Shown piece after piece: positions 1-9,760 of a DNA stretch of 64,000 nucleotides. Below the pieces are notes generated by a model. That model saw nothing but the letters and a program-made list of their open reading frames with translations, had not been told where the DNA came from and did not search any database. The stretch is taken from NCBI GenBank assembly GCA_021737405.1, contig JAIPEG010000006.1:1-64000 (forward strand), written 5' to 3'. The number at the start of each line of letters is the position of its first letter. Positions within the stretch are counted from its first letter, which is position 1. The translations under genes were made by a program, and so were the position numbers. This DNA is from Bacteriovoracaceae bacterium. Lineage in GTDB: Bacteria > Bdellovibrionota > Bacteriovoracia > Bacteriovoracales > Bacteriovoracaceae.

Positions 1-216
1 AAGACGGAGAGTGCAGCAATTGAAGGCAATAACTTTATTGGACTTTTTGCTGAAGGGTTAAGCGCAGAAGGAAAGAAAAAGTGGTTAGAAATTGATCAGC
101 GCTCCTTTAATGAAAAAGTAGCCGTGGCTAAAGAAAAAAAATATCAAGGTAATGAATCGGTCTTTACCTTTCAAGTGACAGATGATTTTAACAAACCAAC
201 AAGTGAGCTCCAGTGA
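1..216 (+). CDS. C-terminal end of an unknown protein (5' truncated)
   Basis: An open frame runs from the first base of the window to a TGA at 214-216, giving 71 residues of the C-terminus of a larger protein. The segment is lysine- and glutamate-rich with no motif I recognise. Its stop overlaps the GTG start of the next gene in a GTGA arrangement, so the two are very probably translationally coupled in one operon. The start and identity lie outside the window. It is called coding because of the open frame to the window edge and the tight junction. Confidence 0.6.
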   Translation, partial: KTESAAIEGNNFIGLFAEGLSAEGKKKWLEIDQRSFNEKVAVAKEKKYQGNESVFTFQVTDDFNKPTSELQ

Positions 217-722
217 AATTACTTCTTTTAATTTCCCTAATATTTAGTTCAGAACTTATAGCAACTGAAGGCATTGGTGGCTCTGAGGGAGGTCCTGGAA
301 GTAAGTATTGGAATGTTGATATCCCTCGAAACAGAACAGTTGATTGGCCAATGATCCGAATACGTGAGGGCAGAAGCCTGCCTATTAATCAACTTTGTAT
401 TTTAGACAGGGACACTCTTAGAACCATCAAGAAGTATGGCGTTTATGGGGTTCGCTTTGATAGAGAAACCTTTCTTAGATTTGGAATTTTTAATAAAAAG
501 TATCAGTTCGCAGAACGATATTTTGACGATTCTAGCTGCCACGGCGCTTGGGATCCCAAGTGCGATATTGTTAATAGCTATGTTGAAGACCAGATTGAAA
601 TTCCTATCTACGGTGGAGCACCACAATGGGGGCGAGATGGTCTTCAATCGATTAGAGAGTTTACCTTAGATGCCAGACTCTTAGATAAAGTTAAAGTTAA
701 AGTACCAAAGTGTAGAGATTAA
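213..722 (+). CDS. Small exported protein of unknown function
   Basis: 169 residues beginning with GTG, overlapping the upstream stop by 4 nt. The first ~18 residues (MKLLLLISLIFSSELIA) form a Sec-type signal peptide, so the product is probably periplasmic or secreted. The mature part holds four cysteines (in QLC, SSC, PKC and a C-terminal PKC context), consistent with two disulfide bonds. I do not recognise a family. Two overlapping frames inside it are shadows. It is the last gene before a strong hairpin at 731-756, so it likely ends the operon that enters from the left edge. Confidence 0.65.
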   Translation: MKLLLLISLIFSSELIATEGIGGSEGGPGSKYWNVDIPRNRTVDWPMIRIREGRSLPINQLCILDRDTLRTIKKYGVYGVRFDRETFLRFGIFNKKYQFAERYFDDSSCHGAWDPKCDIVNSYVEDQIEIPIYGGAPQWGRDGLQSIREFTLDARLLDKVKVKVPKCRD

Positions 723-730
723 AAAATTGA

Positions 731-756
731 AGGGATGACTAAGAAGTTAGTCATCC
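731..756. terminator. Bidirectional hairpin between convergent genes
   Basis: A perfect 11-bp inverted repeat (GGGATGACTAA / TTAGTCATCCC) around a 4-nt GAAG loop lies between the convergent genes ending at 722 and 765. On the minus strand the hairpin is followed, after a few bases, by a T-rich run. On the plus strand the tail is only A/T-rich. It most likely ends transcription of the minus-strand catalase-like gene and limits read-through from both sides. Confidence 0.7.
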
Positions 757-764
757 CATTAAAA

Positions 765-1832
765 TTATTTCTGGTTGTATTGAGTTCTAAGATCAAATTG
801 TCTCAAATAAACTTCAAGACGTACGCGATTAAGACCACCTAATGGCCTATTGGCCATTGGCGCGCGCCATGGGTTGAAAGTCATCTTTTCACATTGCTCT
901 TTTGACTGTGAGCTTAGGAAACCACTTTGCTTAGCAATTGTTAATTTGCCAACTTTTACATAAGGAGACTTCTTCGTGCTCCACTTTTGAATAGCATCTT
1001 CAATATCGTTAGTCTTTGGGTCCTTGTTGATTTGAACCATAAAATCAAAGCACTGCTCACTGCTTGCTAGGGAATCTTTTAGTTTCTCGCTCAAAAAGTT
1101 TTCTGATGGTTTCTTTGGCATTTTATCAACATGCTTCTTACAAGTCTCAAACTTCATTTTCATAGAGTTTGGGCCAATTTTGTAGGGGGTAGCACTTCTA
1201 TAATTTATATCTAATGGATTAGCGATCTTTTGGCGGGCCTTGAGAATGACTCCGAGAGAGCGCCAATGAGTGAGCAAATAGGCAAGCACACTAAAGCGAC
1301 CTTGGGTCGCATTCATGAACTTTTCGTATTGAAATGGATTGCTGATAAAGAACTCATCAGAATTCATAAAAACCAGGTCATGAACCTGATCCTCTTCAAG
1401 AGAGGCCTCTTGAAGAAGGTTGGTATATGTTGGATTTAAAATCTTGGTGGCCATTCCTCTGACATCTGCTTTTGCGTCTTCTTTTTCTTGATTCGGGTCA
1501 CCGTTAGAAAAGCGAGTGATCGTTTTATAGGTTTTGCTCTCTTTAAAGAGACCAACACGATGAGCTGGTTTTAAGAACTCCGGCGTTATCTCCAAGCTTC
1601 CTTGAACACAGCCATGGGCTTTGGGGTGAGCATCTCGCCTCATGACAGGCGCCTCTCCTGTTGCTTCAATCAGCGTTTCTTTAAAGACTCTTGCAACCTC
1701 TTCAACATTTGCTTCTTCTTTTGAAGTCCAAATCTCGCCCTGTTCTGTGGGTGGTTGAATATTATAAAAATTAGCCATGGCGCCAGGGGCTACCAAAGCT
1801 AAAAAAGCTACACTCATCATTTGATTTTTCAT
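765..1832 (-). CDS. Exported catalase-fold (catalase-related) haem protein
   Basis: 355 residues with a cleavable signal peptide (about residues 1-20, ending GAMA), so probably periplasmic. The core matches the minimal catalase superfamily: a distal-histidine segment (AHPKAHGCVQG), RFSNG, a KADVRGMATKI stretch, FNPW near the C-terminus and an R-LEVY-R segment where the proximal haem tyrosine is expected. Full catalases are near 480 residues or longer, so this is the small SrpA-like type, which may act as a peroxidase or peroxygenase rather than a true catalase. The role in peroxide handling is inferred from the family. The gene stands alone, with a hairpin at 731-756 behind it. Confidence 0.8.
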   Translation of the reverse strand: MKNQMMSVAFLALVAPGAMANFYNIQPPTEQGEIWTSKEEANVEEVARVFKETLIEATGEAPVMRRDAHPKAHGCVQGSLEITPEFLKPAHRVGLFKESKTYKTITRFSNGDPNQEKEDAKADVRGMATKILNPTYTNLLQEASLEEDQVHDLVFMNSDEFFISNPFQYEKFMNATQGRFSVLAYLLTHWRSLGVILKARQKIANPLDINYRSATPYKIGPNSMKMKFETCKKHVDKMPKKPSENFLSEKLKDSLASSEQCFDFMVQINKDPKTNDIEDAIQKWSTKKSPYVKVGKLTIAKQSGFLSSQSKEQCEKMTFNPWRAPMANRPLGGLNRVRLEVYLRQFDLRTQYNQK

Positions 1833-2021
1833 ATATTTCTCCAGAAACTATAGATTAGGCCAATTGAAGAAAAAGAAAGGATAAAGTGTAATCTTTACAG
1901 TAGTTTATATCATTAATCGTTTTGGCTAAAAAACAAAAAATATCATTACTTTTTTCAAGAATCACCCTTGAAAATTATTTGCGGGTAAATTGCTTTTCAT
2001 AAAGATTGTGAGGAGTAAAAA

Positions 2022-2804
2022 ATGAAATTAGTTTTTGGATTAATTCTCTTATTTTCGGCCAACTCTTGGGCCGGACCAAAATTAGATAGACTTCGTTTAT
2101 TAGAGAATGCAGTTCAAAATGGTAAAAAGCCTACAGAAGGTTCTCGCTCATGGCGCTCCGTTATTCGCTTTTACACAGAAACAGCTTCTGGTGATTTCTT
2201 TACTTGTTCAGGAACCTTTATCACCAGAAAAGTGATTCTAACTGCCACTCATTGTGTAGATGAAGGGAGTAAACTAACGGATATTGAGTTCTTTAAGGGT
2301 AATAAAGTTGAACATTGGATTGATCTTAGAAATGTTTCCAATGATATCTGGATAAATACTAAATATAATCGTTATGCTGATGAAGATTATGCCTTTATTA
2401 GATTTGATGAAGAGATTATGCCAGCAGGTTATTATCCCATGCGTATGGCGGATCACACTGATTTTACCTACTTCAATGAATTAAAGGCTCGAGATGTCTA
2501 CATGATTGGAGCAAGTCATCTTAAAATGGATGGCCTGGCCTTTGCCAAAGGCAAAGTAGATATTGTTTATGGTGGGACAATTGAGGTCCGAGGAAAGAAT
2601 AATTCGGGAATCTGTGGAGGCGACTCTGGTGGTCCTTTGGTTATAGATAATGGTCGAGAGCTTGTTTTAGTTGGGGTTCTCTCTCAACACTCTCGTTATG
2701 ATAGAGATTTAAATGATGAGTGCTCGGAAGGGGGAATTTACGCAGCGGCTAGTAAGGCCTTAAGTGATGATCTCGAGCGCTTTCTCTCATCCAAATCAAT
2801 TTAA
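2022..2804 (+). CDS. Secreted trypsin-like serine protease (S1 family)
   Basis: 260 residues with a signal peptide ending around NSWAG (residue 18). The catalytic triad is visible: His77 in TATHC, Asp122 in EDYAF and Ser202 in GICGGDSGGPLV, in the usual S1 order and spacing. Cys62/Cys78 flank the His as in chymotrypsin-fold proteases. A GTGAGGAG-type ribosome binding site precedes the ATG. It is one of three trypsin-like proteases in this window, a feature typical of predatory Bdellovibrionota. Substrate is unknown; hydrolysis of prey or environmental protein is inferred. It ends by overlapping the stop of the convergent nitroreductase by 4 nt. Confidence 0.92.
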   Translation: MKLVFGLILLFSANSWAGPKLDRLRLLENAVQNGKKPTEGSRSWRSVIRFYTETASGDFFTCSGTFITRKVILTATHCVDEGSKLTDIEFFKGNKVEHWIDLRNVSNDIWINTKYNRYADEDYAFIRFDEEIMPAGYYPMRMADHTDFTYFNELKARDVYMIGASHLKMDGLAFAKGKVDIVYGGTIEVRGKNNSGICGGDSGGPLVIDNGRELVLVGVLSQHSRYDRDLNDECSEGGIYAAASKALSDDLERFLSSKSI

Positions 2805-3595
2805 TTTAAGAAGCCTTGCTCCAATAAATAGTGAGCAAGGTTTCTCGAAAATTCTTCATGACTTTCTTTTGTATACTTAATCTTAGTATAGACTTGAGCT
2901 AGGTTTTGAATGTCTCCTGACTCAATTTTCTTTTTTAGATCAATGACAGAGCGGTACCTTTTCATTCCCTTTTCTTCACGATCTTTATAGATTTCTTGAA
3001 TCTCATCATCAGTGTAGTCTTGATACTTTTCAAAGTGAACAATACCCTTTAGTGGCAGTCGATCTTTCTTTTCTTCAAAATGCAAAGGGTGTCCCAAGGA
3101 AAAACCAACAATTGGTACGACATGCTTTGGTAGGTTAAGGACTTCTCCAACCTTTTGAGCATTGGCAAGTGTCGTTCCCATGTAGCAAATTCCGAGACCT
3201 AATGATTCAGCTGCCAGTGCACAATTTTGAGAGGCTAGAACAGCGTCGATGGAGGCGATCATGAAGCTCATGAAGTTATCAAAGTTCTGGGGCGCATGGG
3301 ACTGTGTAAGCCATTTTTTCATGCGATTAAAGTCAGCACAAAAGGTTAAAAGCATTGGAGCTTCGAGGACCATTTCTTGGTTAAAGTGATGAGGATAAAG
3401 CTCTCGCCTCAGGTTTTTATCCTTTGTGACAATAATACTATAGGACTGCATATTTCCTGAGCTAGATGCTCTAAGGCCGGCCTCTAGTATTTCTGTTAAA
3501 TCGCTATCCGAAACTTCTTGATCGCTATACTCTCGAATACTTCGATGGTCTTTAATATGATTGATGATATCCGCTGAAACATTCGCCATATTCAT
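2801..3595 (-). CDS. NADPH-dependent FMN nitroreductase (NfsA-like)
   Basis: 264 residues of the flavin nitroreductase family. Visible signatures are the N-terminal RSIREYSDQEV, the RASSSGNMQSYSII flavin-binding segment, and the AAESLGLGICYMG motif in the middle that is typical of NfsA/FRP-type enzymes. These reduce nitroaromatics, quinones or flavins with NAD(P)H in the cytoplasm. The ATG at 3595 is preceded by AAAGGAG at good distance, which supports this start although it lies inside the 3' end of the upstream gene (44-nt overlap). The overlap suggests coupled translation with the small exported protein gene. Confidence 0.85.
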   Translation of the reverse strand: MNMANVSADIINHIKDHRSIREYSDQEVSDSDLTEILEAGLRASSSGNMQSYSIIVTKDKNLRRELYPHHFNQEMVLEAPMLLTFCADFNRMKKWLTQSHAPQNFDNFMSFMIASIDAVLASQNCALAAESLGLGICYMGTTLANAQKVGEVLNLPKHVVPIVGFSLGHPLHFEEKKDRLPLKGIVHFEKYQDYTDDEIQEIYKDREEKGMKRYRSVIDLKKKIESGDIQNLAQVYTKIKYTKESHEEFSRNLAHYLLEQGFLN

Positions 3596-3956
3596 AAAGC
3601 TTCACTCCTTTAAATTCTCCAATTTTCTTTTTTGTTTTGTGATCAACAATCTTTCCGGAAAAGTCGTTTTCCTGATGTTGGTCAATGGAGCCAATAAATT
3701 CAAACTCAAAACTCTGGTTGAATTCGCTTGCCGAGAGTAAGAAGTTTATCTGATTACCTCTCTCTTGGAGAGTTATGGGCTTTGTGAAATTTCCAGGTAC
3801 AGTAAAGCTACTTTTTTCAGATGATTCCTTAACAAGGATGTCTTGAAAAACTGGGCCATCCTTAAATACTACCGTGATCTGATAAACACCATTATCGATA
3901 GCGTTTGCTAAAAGGCTGCTCATAAACACTAATCCTATCATTATATTTTTTTTCAT
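3552..3956 (-). CDS. Small exported protein of unknown function
   Basis: 134 residues with a clear signal peptide (MKKNIMIGLVFMSSLLANA). The mature ~115 residues are rich in beta-type alternation and end with a short tyrosine-rich tail. No family recognised. The gene overlaps the start of the downstream nitroreductase by 44 nt in another frame, an unusually long overlap. Because the nitroreductase has its own strong ribosome binding site inside this gene, both appear genuine. A few residues at the C-terminus may be extra sequence gained by loss of an earlier stop. Confidence 0.6.
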   Translation of the reverse strand: MKKNIMIGLVFMSSLLANAIDNGVYQITVVFKDGPVFQDILVKESSEKSSFTVPGNFTKPITLQERGNQINFLLSASEFNQSFEFEFIGSIDQHQENDFSGKIVDHKTKKKIGEFKGVKLYEYGECFSGYHQSY

Positions 3957-4058
3957 AGTTTTCCTTTGAATTCCTCAATAGGTTTAATTCAAAAGAGTGG
4001 AAAAAACTAATCATTATAGGAATAGGTAATATTCTTTATCCTTTAACTGGAAGTAACT

Positions 4059-4811
4059 TTATAAAAGAGGATGCTTTTTAAGAGCTTCATTTACCCAAAT
4101 TTTGGCCCCTCTATCATTAAGATAAAGACCGTCATGGGTAAAACTTTTATCATTTTCTCTTAAAAGATTATGAACTTCTTCAGTCATGGTTGATAGAAGG
4201 GGGCAATCCTGTAAGAGACCTGATTTTTGAAGATGATGTCTAACTCTCTCCAAGTAGTTAGCCTTTCTTTTATTGGTAATAAAGGGGAATTGATCGTTTT
4301 TACGCTCTTCTTTAAATGTTGGAGCTACAATTCCACACACACGAGGTCTTTTCTCCTGGGCAAGGACTGTTTTTACGAGTTCTTTTAAGGCCTCTGGAGC
4401 CTTGTCTTTAAAGAGGTCGTTATCTCCTAATTGAATTATAAAGCAATCAATATCCTCTTCTTTATGGTGATTGAAAATTTGTTGAATATAGGGGCTTGAA
4501 TGTTGGAGTTTTAAATTTGATTTGCCATAAATAAAGGGCTTGATCTCATTTGTTGTCTTAGATTCACCTGATACAAGTGAATTATTCTCGGAAGGCATTT
4601 CTTGCCAATCTTTTGCACCAGAACCGATTAGGGCATAAGTTGTTAAATCATAGCCTTTCTCTTTTAAAGATTCTGCCATTTGAGGAGCAAACCCCTGTGA
4701 TTTCTTTATAGAGAGGGCGCTTTGGGCGTCACCTATACTGATGCATTTACCCGCCAGCAGGTTTACTGGAAGTAAGCAGATTATGATGAGGGCGATTTGC
4801 CTTAGGGTCAT
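4059..4811 (-). CDS. Exported SGNH/GDSL-hydrolase-like protein with altered catalytic residues
   Basis: 250 residues with a signal peptide ending near LLAG (residue 21). The fold signature of SGNH hydrolases is recognisable: block I just after the signal peptide (ISIGDAQSA), block III (IQLGDND) and the C-terminal block V (THDGLYLNDRG). The nucleophile serine of GDS is replaced by Ala (GDA), and the usual D-x-x-H of block V reads D-G-L-Y, so the catalytic Ser and His both seem to be missing. It may be a binding protein or an enzyme with another nucleophile (a Ser lies two residues on). Family assignment is by motif only. It stands alone, divergent from frmA. Confidence 0.6.
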   Translation of the reverse strand: MTLRQIALIIICLLPVNLLAGKCISIGDAQSALSIKKSQGFAPQMAESLKEKGYDLTTYALIGSGAKDWQEMPSENNSLVSGESKTTNEIKPFIYGKSNLKLQHSSPYIQQIFNHHKEEDIDCFIIQLGDNDLFKDKAPEALKELVKTVLAQEKRPRVCGIVAPTFKEERKNDQFPFITNKRKANYLERVRHHLQKSGLLQDCPLLSTMTEEVHNLLRENDKSFTHDGLYLNDRGAKIWVNEALKKHPLL

Positions 4812-4958
4812 GGTCCCATTATCACGGTAACTGGCGGTATTTAGTGGGACATTGAACTATTTATAGAGGGTGTTTTGTTTCTGTACACCAACAGAATTTT
4901 TGCGGCTTTTGTCATTGTTGAGGTCATAGAGGTTGTCATAAGTTTATCAAGCTTTTAA

Positions 4959-6110
<1,152 letters not shown>

Positions 6111-6941
6111 GTGGAATTGCGCCTTAAAAAAACTCACGTCACTTTCAAAGGAAAAACTCAGTTCTTTGAGCATGACTCTAACGTGACAAAAACAATGATG
6201 TCCTTTTCGACCTATGTTCCAGATGGGGAAGTGACGAACGCGATTATTTGGCTCTCTGGCCTTACTTGTAATGAAGAAAACTTTATTACAAAAGCTGGAT
6301 CTCAAAGGATCCTTTCAGGCACCAATACGATGATCATTTGCCCTGATACATCTCCTCGAGGATTGTCTCTTCCTGGTGAAAATGACTCCTACGACTTTGG
6401 CTCTGGTGCAGGCTTCTATGTTAATGCCACCACCGAAGGCTATAAAGACCACTATCGAATGTATGACTATATAATGGATGAAGTTGTCTCTATCTTAAAA
6501 TCTCACTTTAGGATCCAAAAAGTCTCTATTATGGGTCATTCTATGGGGGGGCATGGTGCCCTTGTTTTAGGAATGAGAAAACCTGAAGTCTTTCATTCTG
6601 TTTCAGCATTTTCTCCAATTGTTAATCCTACCCAATGTCCTTGGGGAAAGAAGGCGTTAAAGGGTTACCTTGGGGATGAAGAAGACACTTGGAAGGATTA
6701 TGATACTTGTGAATTATTAAAATCAGGTAAAAAGCGTCAGGATACTTTGCTCGTCGACCAAGGACTTGCGGATGAATTTCTTGAAGAGCAACTTCTCACA
6801 AAGAATTTAGAAAGTATGGCACTTGAATATGGACAGGGTGTTAATATTCGCTATCAAGAAGGGCATGACCATAGCTATTATTTTATACAAACATTCTTGA
6901 ATGATCATATCGATTTTCATCTATCGGCACTGAACGGATAA
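6111..6941 (+). CDS. frmB: S-formylglutathione hydrolase
   Basis: 276 residues of the esterase-D/S-formylglutathione hydrolase family. The motif MGHSMGGHGA places the nucleophile at Ser144. The oxyanion region WLSGLTCNEENF, the GLSLPGENDSYDFG segment and the C-terminal EGHDHSYYFI with the catalytic His are all characteristic. It releases formate and glutathione, completing formaldehyde detoxification begun by frmA. The GTG start directly follows the frmA stop (TAAGTG, no gap), so the two genes form an operon with coupled translation. Length is normal for the family. Confidence 0.93.
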   Translation: MELRLKKTHVTFKGKTQFFEHDSNVTKTMMSFSTYVPDGEVTNAIIWLSGLTCNEENFITKAGSQRILSGTNTMIICPDTSPRGLSLPGENDSYDFGSGAGFYVNATTEGYKDHYRMYDYIMDEVVSILKSHFRIQKVSIMGHSMGGHGALVLGMRKPEVFHSVSAFSPIVNPTQCPWGKKALKGYLGDEEDTWKDYDTCELLKSGKKRQDTLLVDQGLADEFLEEQLLTKNLESMALEYGQGVNIRYQEGHDHSYYFIQTFLNDHIDFHLSALNG

Positions 6942-7020
6942 GATCACTTGAATTGAATAATTTTAGGTAAGGGATAGATAAAACTAACTATTTTTTCTAA
7001 TTAGGAGTTATTATTACTTT

Positions 7021-7599
7021 ATGAATATTATCCTAATCCTGACCTCAATGGTTTTCTTATTTTCTTGTTCTCATCTTTCTCGCTTCAATTCGGTTGAAGG
7101 AAAAGTTAGTTATGATGAACATTACGCTACTGTTAATGGAAGAGACTACGAATCAGGTGAGCAACAAGGTTATGGGGTTGGCATAACAGGCCAAGTAAAG
7201 AATAAGAATGAGTTCTCCTTTGACTATGGCTTTTATCCCGATTTCTCCTTTGAAACCTCACGTTTGGTGGCCAGAGCTGATCTAACTCAACAAAGATTTC
7301 AAGCATTAAAAATGAGAAGGGCCAATGGCTTTCTTAATTCAAGAGGGGTTTTCTTTACACCATTTGGTCGTTTTGAATTAAATGTAGGTGCCGGCGCATC
7401 ATACTTCCAAGCCTACAATGATACCATTGATACCTCTAAGGTCGAACCTACTTTTAGATATGAAGGGGCTTACACCCTTATGTTCTTTGATTCCTTATAC
7501 GCCACTGTCTCCTTCTTGTTTCAAGAGTCCCCAGGTTCTACTTATGGAGAATATTACTCTCTGGTCTACAAGGTGGGTTACGTCTTTGGAAGTTTTTAA
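7021..7599 (+). CDS. Lipoprotein with beta-barrel-like C-terminal region
   Basis: 192 residues. An N-terminal hydrophobic stretch ends in a lipobox-like LFSC (Cys16), predicting lipid attachment. The remainder alternates aromatic and polar residues in strands (for example YGVGITGQV, EFSFDYGFYP, FELNVGAGASY, YATVSFLFQ) and ends in a terminal Phe, a pattern of outer-membrane or surface beta proteins. No family recognised. It is preceded by an A/T-rich intergenic region with AGGAG at fair distance from the ATG, and ends 8 nt before the convergent glycosyltransferase gene. Confidence 0.6.
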   Translation: MNIILILTSMVFLFSCSHLSRFNSVEGKVSYDEHYATVNGRDYESGEQQGYGVGITGQVKNKNEFSFDYGFYPDFSFETSRLVARADLTQQRFQALKMRRANGFLNSRGVFFTPFGRFELNVGAGASYFQAYNDTIDTSKVEPTFRYEGAYTLMFFDSLYATVSFLFQESPGSTYGEYYSLVYKVGYVFGSF

Positions 7600-7607
7600 G
7601 ACTTGTA

Positions 7608-8288
7608 TTATTTTGAATAAAGACTTTTCAACGTGTTCGTGTCTATTAATCTCAAACGATAATTTATCATAATAAAAGCATTCTTCATCATTTGTTTTAA
7701 AATACCATTTCTCAAATAACGCCTGCTCGAGACGGTTATTAATGATTTATGTATTTTTCTCTTAAGATCCCTCTTAATAAAGACTTCTGATAACAGAACA
7801 TCTTCTAAAAATGGTTGGTTTAGCTTGATCTCTTTTAATAAAGCCGTTTTTAAATAGAAAAGATTTGTCCACACAAAGTGTTTGAATAGCATACTTCTGA
7901 CATTGTTTAGAAAGAAGCATTGAATCTTTAAGAGAAAATGGGATTCATCATATTCTTTAAAGAAAAATCCATAATCTTCATCGCTAAATTCTAAGTTTTG
8001 AAGGGACTTCTTGGCCAAGAGATCAACAGGATGGATAATAGTGAATTCATTTGTTAACGCATCAAGGCCTATCGAAATTGTTTTAAAAATAGAAGGTTGT
8101 TCAAGTTTTTGTTGAAGATAGGGGTATCCAGAGTTTTTTATCAATTGAAGACTCATATCCGTTGAACCGCCATCACATATTAAAATGTCAAAATGATCGG
8201 GGTAGCCTAATAGATTATTAAATAAGGTAGGTAAGTATTCTTCTTCATTTAATATTGGAATGAGAATTGTGGCGCGAATTTTTCTCAC
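7608..8288 (-). CDS. Family 2 glycosyltransferase (TIGR04283-like)
   Basis: 226 residues of the GT-A fold. The N-terminus carries the GT2 signature ATILIPILNEEEYLPTL, followed by ILICDGGSTDMS (nucleotide-sugar binding). The C-terminal SSRRYLRNGILKQMMKNAF segment resembles the small single-domain transferases often annotated TIGR04283. No membrane segment follows, so it is probably cytoplasmic or membrane-associated through a partner. It starts with GTG overlapping the stop of the upstream membrane protein by one base, so the two are co-translated. Acceptor and sugar are unknown. Confidence 0.75.
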   Translation of the reverse strand: MRKIRATILIPILNEEEYLPTLFNNLLGYPDHFDILICDGGSTDMSLQLIKNSGYPYLQQKLEQPSIFKTISIGLDALTNEFTIIHPVDLLAKKSLQNLEFSDEDYGFFFKEYDESHFLLKIQCFFLNNVRSMLFKHFVWTNLFYLKTALLKEIKLNQPFLEDVLLSEVFIKRDLKRKIHKSLITVSSRRYLRNGILKQMMKNAFIMINYRLRLIDTNTLKSLYSK

Positions 8289-8611
8289 TAAGAGAATTTC
8301 CCCGTTTTCAATCTGTTGATAAGAATCATGATGGATGGCAGAACAATGGACGCTAGAAAATCCAAAAGACCTTCCTCAAAGGTATAGTTGAGAACGCGGC
8401 TATCTAGTAACTCTTTTAAAAGGGCAAGGGCCGCGACAACGAGAAGTGAAGGAAGAAAGCCCGTTTTCAGTTTCTTTAACATAAATAGCATAATGATATA
8501 TCCGACAAGGACATGGAGAGTCTTATCGACTGGAATAATTTCGGCTATTTTTAATTTCAAAAATGCTGAGTAACATTGAGCAGCTGTATTACAAGTCATG
8601 GGAAAAATCAT
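8288..8611 (-). CDS. Small integral membrane protein, VanZ/DUF2279-like
   Basis: 107 residues with about three hydrophobic segments (roughly 35-53, 55-68 and 82-98). The DKTLHVLVGYIIM start of the first helix, the KELLDSR after the second and the DFLASIVLP in the third resemble small VanZ-like or DUF2279-like membrane proteins. This match is by eye and weak. One-base overlap with the glycosyltransferase downstream indicates a shared operon, perhaps in surface polysaccharide or lipid modification. The extra N-terminal ~25 residues contain two Cys and could be removed if a later start is used. Confidence 0.5.
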   Translation of the reverse strand: MIFPMTCNTAAQCYSAFLKLKIAEIIPVDKTLHVLVGYIIMLFMLKKLKTGFLPSLLVVAALALLKELLDSRVLNYTFEEGLLDFLASIVLPSIMILINRLKTGKFS

Positions 8612-8667
8612 AACTTATTATTTAATTTTAGTCGATGAGTGGCTTTTTCCTAAGCCATCCATACGGG

Positions 8668-9192
8668 TTATGCCTTTTTTTGGTAATATGGCGCAATAAG
8701 TAAAGAGCCGATTCTGTCCAAGATAATGCCTCCAATTAGCCAAGAGCTAAAGAAGACAATTGAGAAATTAATAAAGCTAGTCGAATTCTTATTACCCATA
8801 AACATGAATAATCCATAAATAAAGGCCGTCATTAGGATCATATTGATCAGTTTTATATTTCTTAGAAGAAGAATGTCCTTTCGTCCTAAAAGAATAAACT
8901 TAAGTACGGCTCCTACTCCCATGAAGACACTGCCACAAAATAGTCCACAGGCCCATGTTCCATAACTCATAAACATGTGAATAAGTTCTGGAGAGCGATT
9001 GAAGGGGTTTAATCCAAATTGAGGGCAGAGGCTTAATGAAATGAAACCCGTGATAATATAAAGGATGATTATCTTAAGATGAAGAAAGAATATGTCTCTC
9101 TTTTGAAGACTAGAAATACTATTTTGAATCTTTAAATCAAGAGGCGAATCTGTTTCTTTGTTTGATCTTAAGAATGTTAAATATTCTTTCAT
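8668..9192 (-). CDS. Membrane protein paired with ECF sigma factor (probable anti-sigma factor)
   Basis: 174 residues: a soluble N-terminus of ~38 residues, then four hydrophobic segments (about 38-56, 76-98, 108-130 and 138-160). Its start overlaps the sigma-factor stop by one base, the usual arrangement for an anti-sigma factor, and a short cytoplasmic N-terminus before the membrane domain fits. Three cysteines sit at the membrane boundary (Cys56 in LCPQFG, Cys82 and Cys86 in ACGLFCG), which could sense redox state or metal. No family was recognised; the role rests on gene context. Confidence 0.55.
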   Translation of the reverse strand: MKEYLTFLRSNKETDSPLDLKIQNSISSLQKRDIFFLHLKIIILYIITGFISLSLCPQFGLNPFNRSPELIHMFMSYGTWACGLFCGSVFMGVGAVLKFILLGRKDILLLRNIKLINMILMTAFIYGLFMFMGNKNSTSFINFSIVFFSSWLIGGIILDRIGSLLIAPYYQKKA

Positions 9193-9689
9193 TAATTATA
9201 CCCAAAATTAAGTTTTAGTTTTTTTACAATTCGGCTGACTCTTTTTCGTAAGGTTGCCGACTTTATATTGAGTTCATTTTCCAATTCTTCATATGATTGT
9301 CCTTCAACAAACTTTTGGTACAAAAGAAGAGCATCTTTTTCATCTAGTCCACTCAAAATAGAAAGATCAAATTGGCTGTCATCACTGTCCATTTCTTGAT
9401 GAATCATTTCGTCAAACTCTGCATGCTCCTCTTTCTTTTCTCTATAAAAATCAATTACGACATTTCTTATTAAAGTAAAAAACCAAGGAGAAAAAGGGTA
9501 GTCTGCCTTATAAAGATGTTTCTTATGGTGAAGCCTTGTAAAAACTTTTTGGAAAACATCCTCTCTGTATGGCTCATTTACCCTTTGATAAAGAAACCCA
9601 CTAACTTTACCTTTATAGCGCTTATAGAGCTCTTCAAAAGCCTGTAAGTCTCCTGTTTGATAATTGCTCATTAACTCTTCATCAGTCAT
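9192..9689 (-). CDS. ECF-type sigma-70 family RNA polymerase sigma factor
   Basis: 165 residues with two domains. Region 2 (about residues 12-78) includes YKRYKGKVSGFLYQRV and the core-binding segment PWFFTLIRNVVIDFYREKK. Region 4 (about 105-160) is a helix-turn-helix containing the GQSYEELENELNIKS segment and ending RKRVSRIVKKLK. No region 1 or 3, hence an ECF sigma. The acidic linker HAEFDEMIHQEMDSDD is notable. It is followed with one-base overlap by a membrane protein that probably restrains it. Target genes cannot be told from here; autoregulation from the region upstream of 9689 is typical of the class. Confidence 0.88.
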   Translation of the reverse strand: MTDEELMSNYQTGDLQAFEELYKRYKGKVSGFLYQRVNEPYREDVFQKVFTRLHHKKHLYKADYPFSPWFFTLIRNVVIDFYREKKEEHAEFDEMIHQEMDSDDSQFDLSILSGLDEKDALLLYQKFVEGQSYEELENELNIKSATLRKRVSRIVKKLKLNFGYN

Positions 9690-9760
9690 TCTTAGACCTT
9701 ACAAAATTATATACGTTTTCAGTTTTAAATTTGTGACAAACGCTCGTAAGTGGTTGATAT

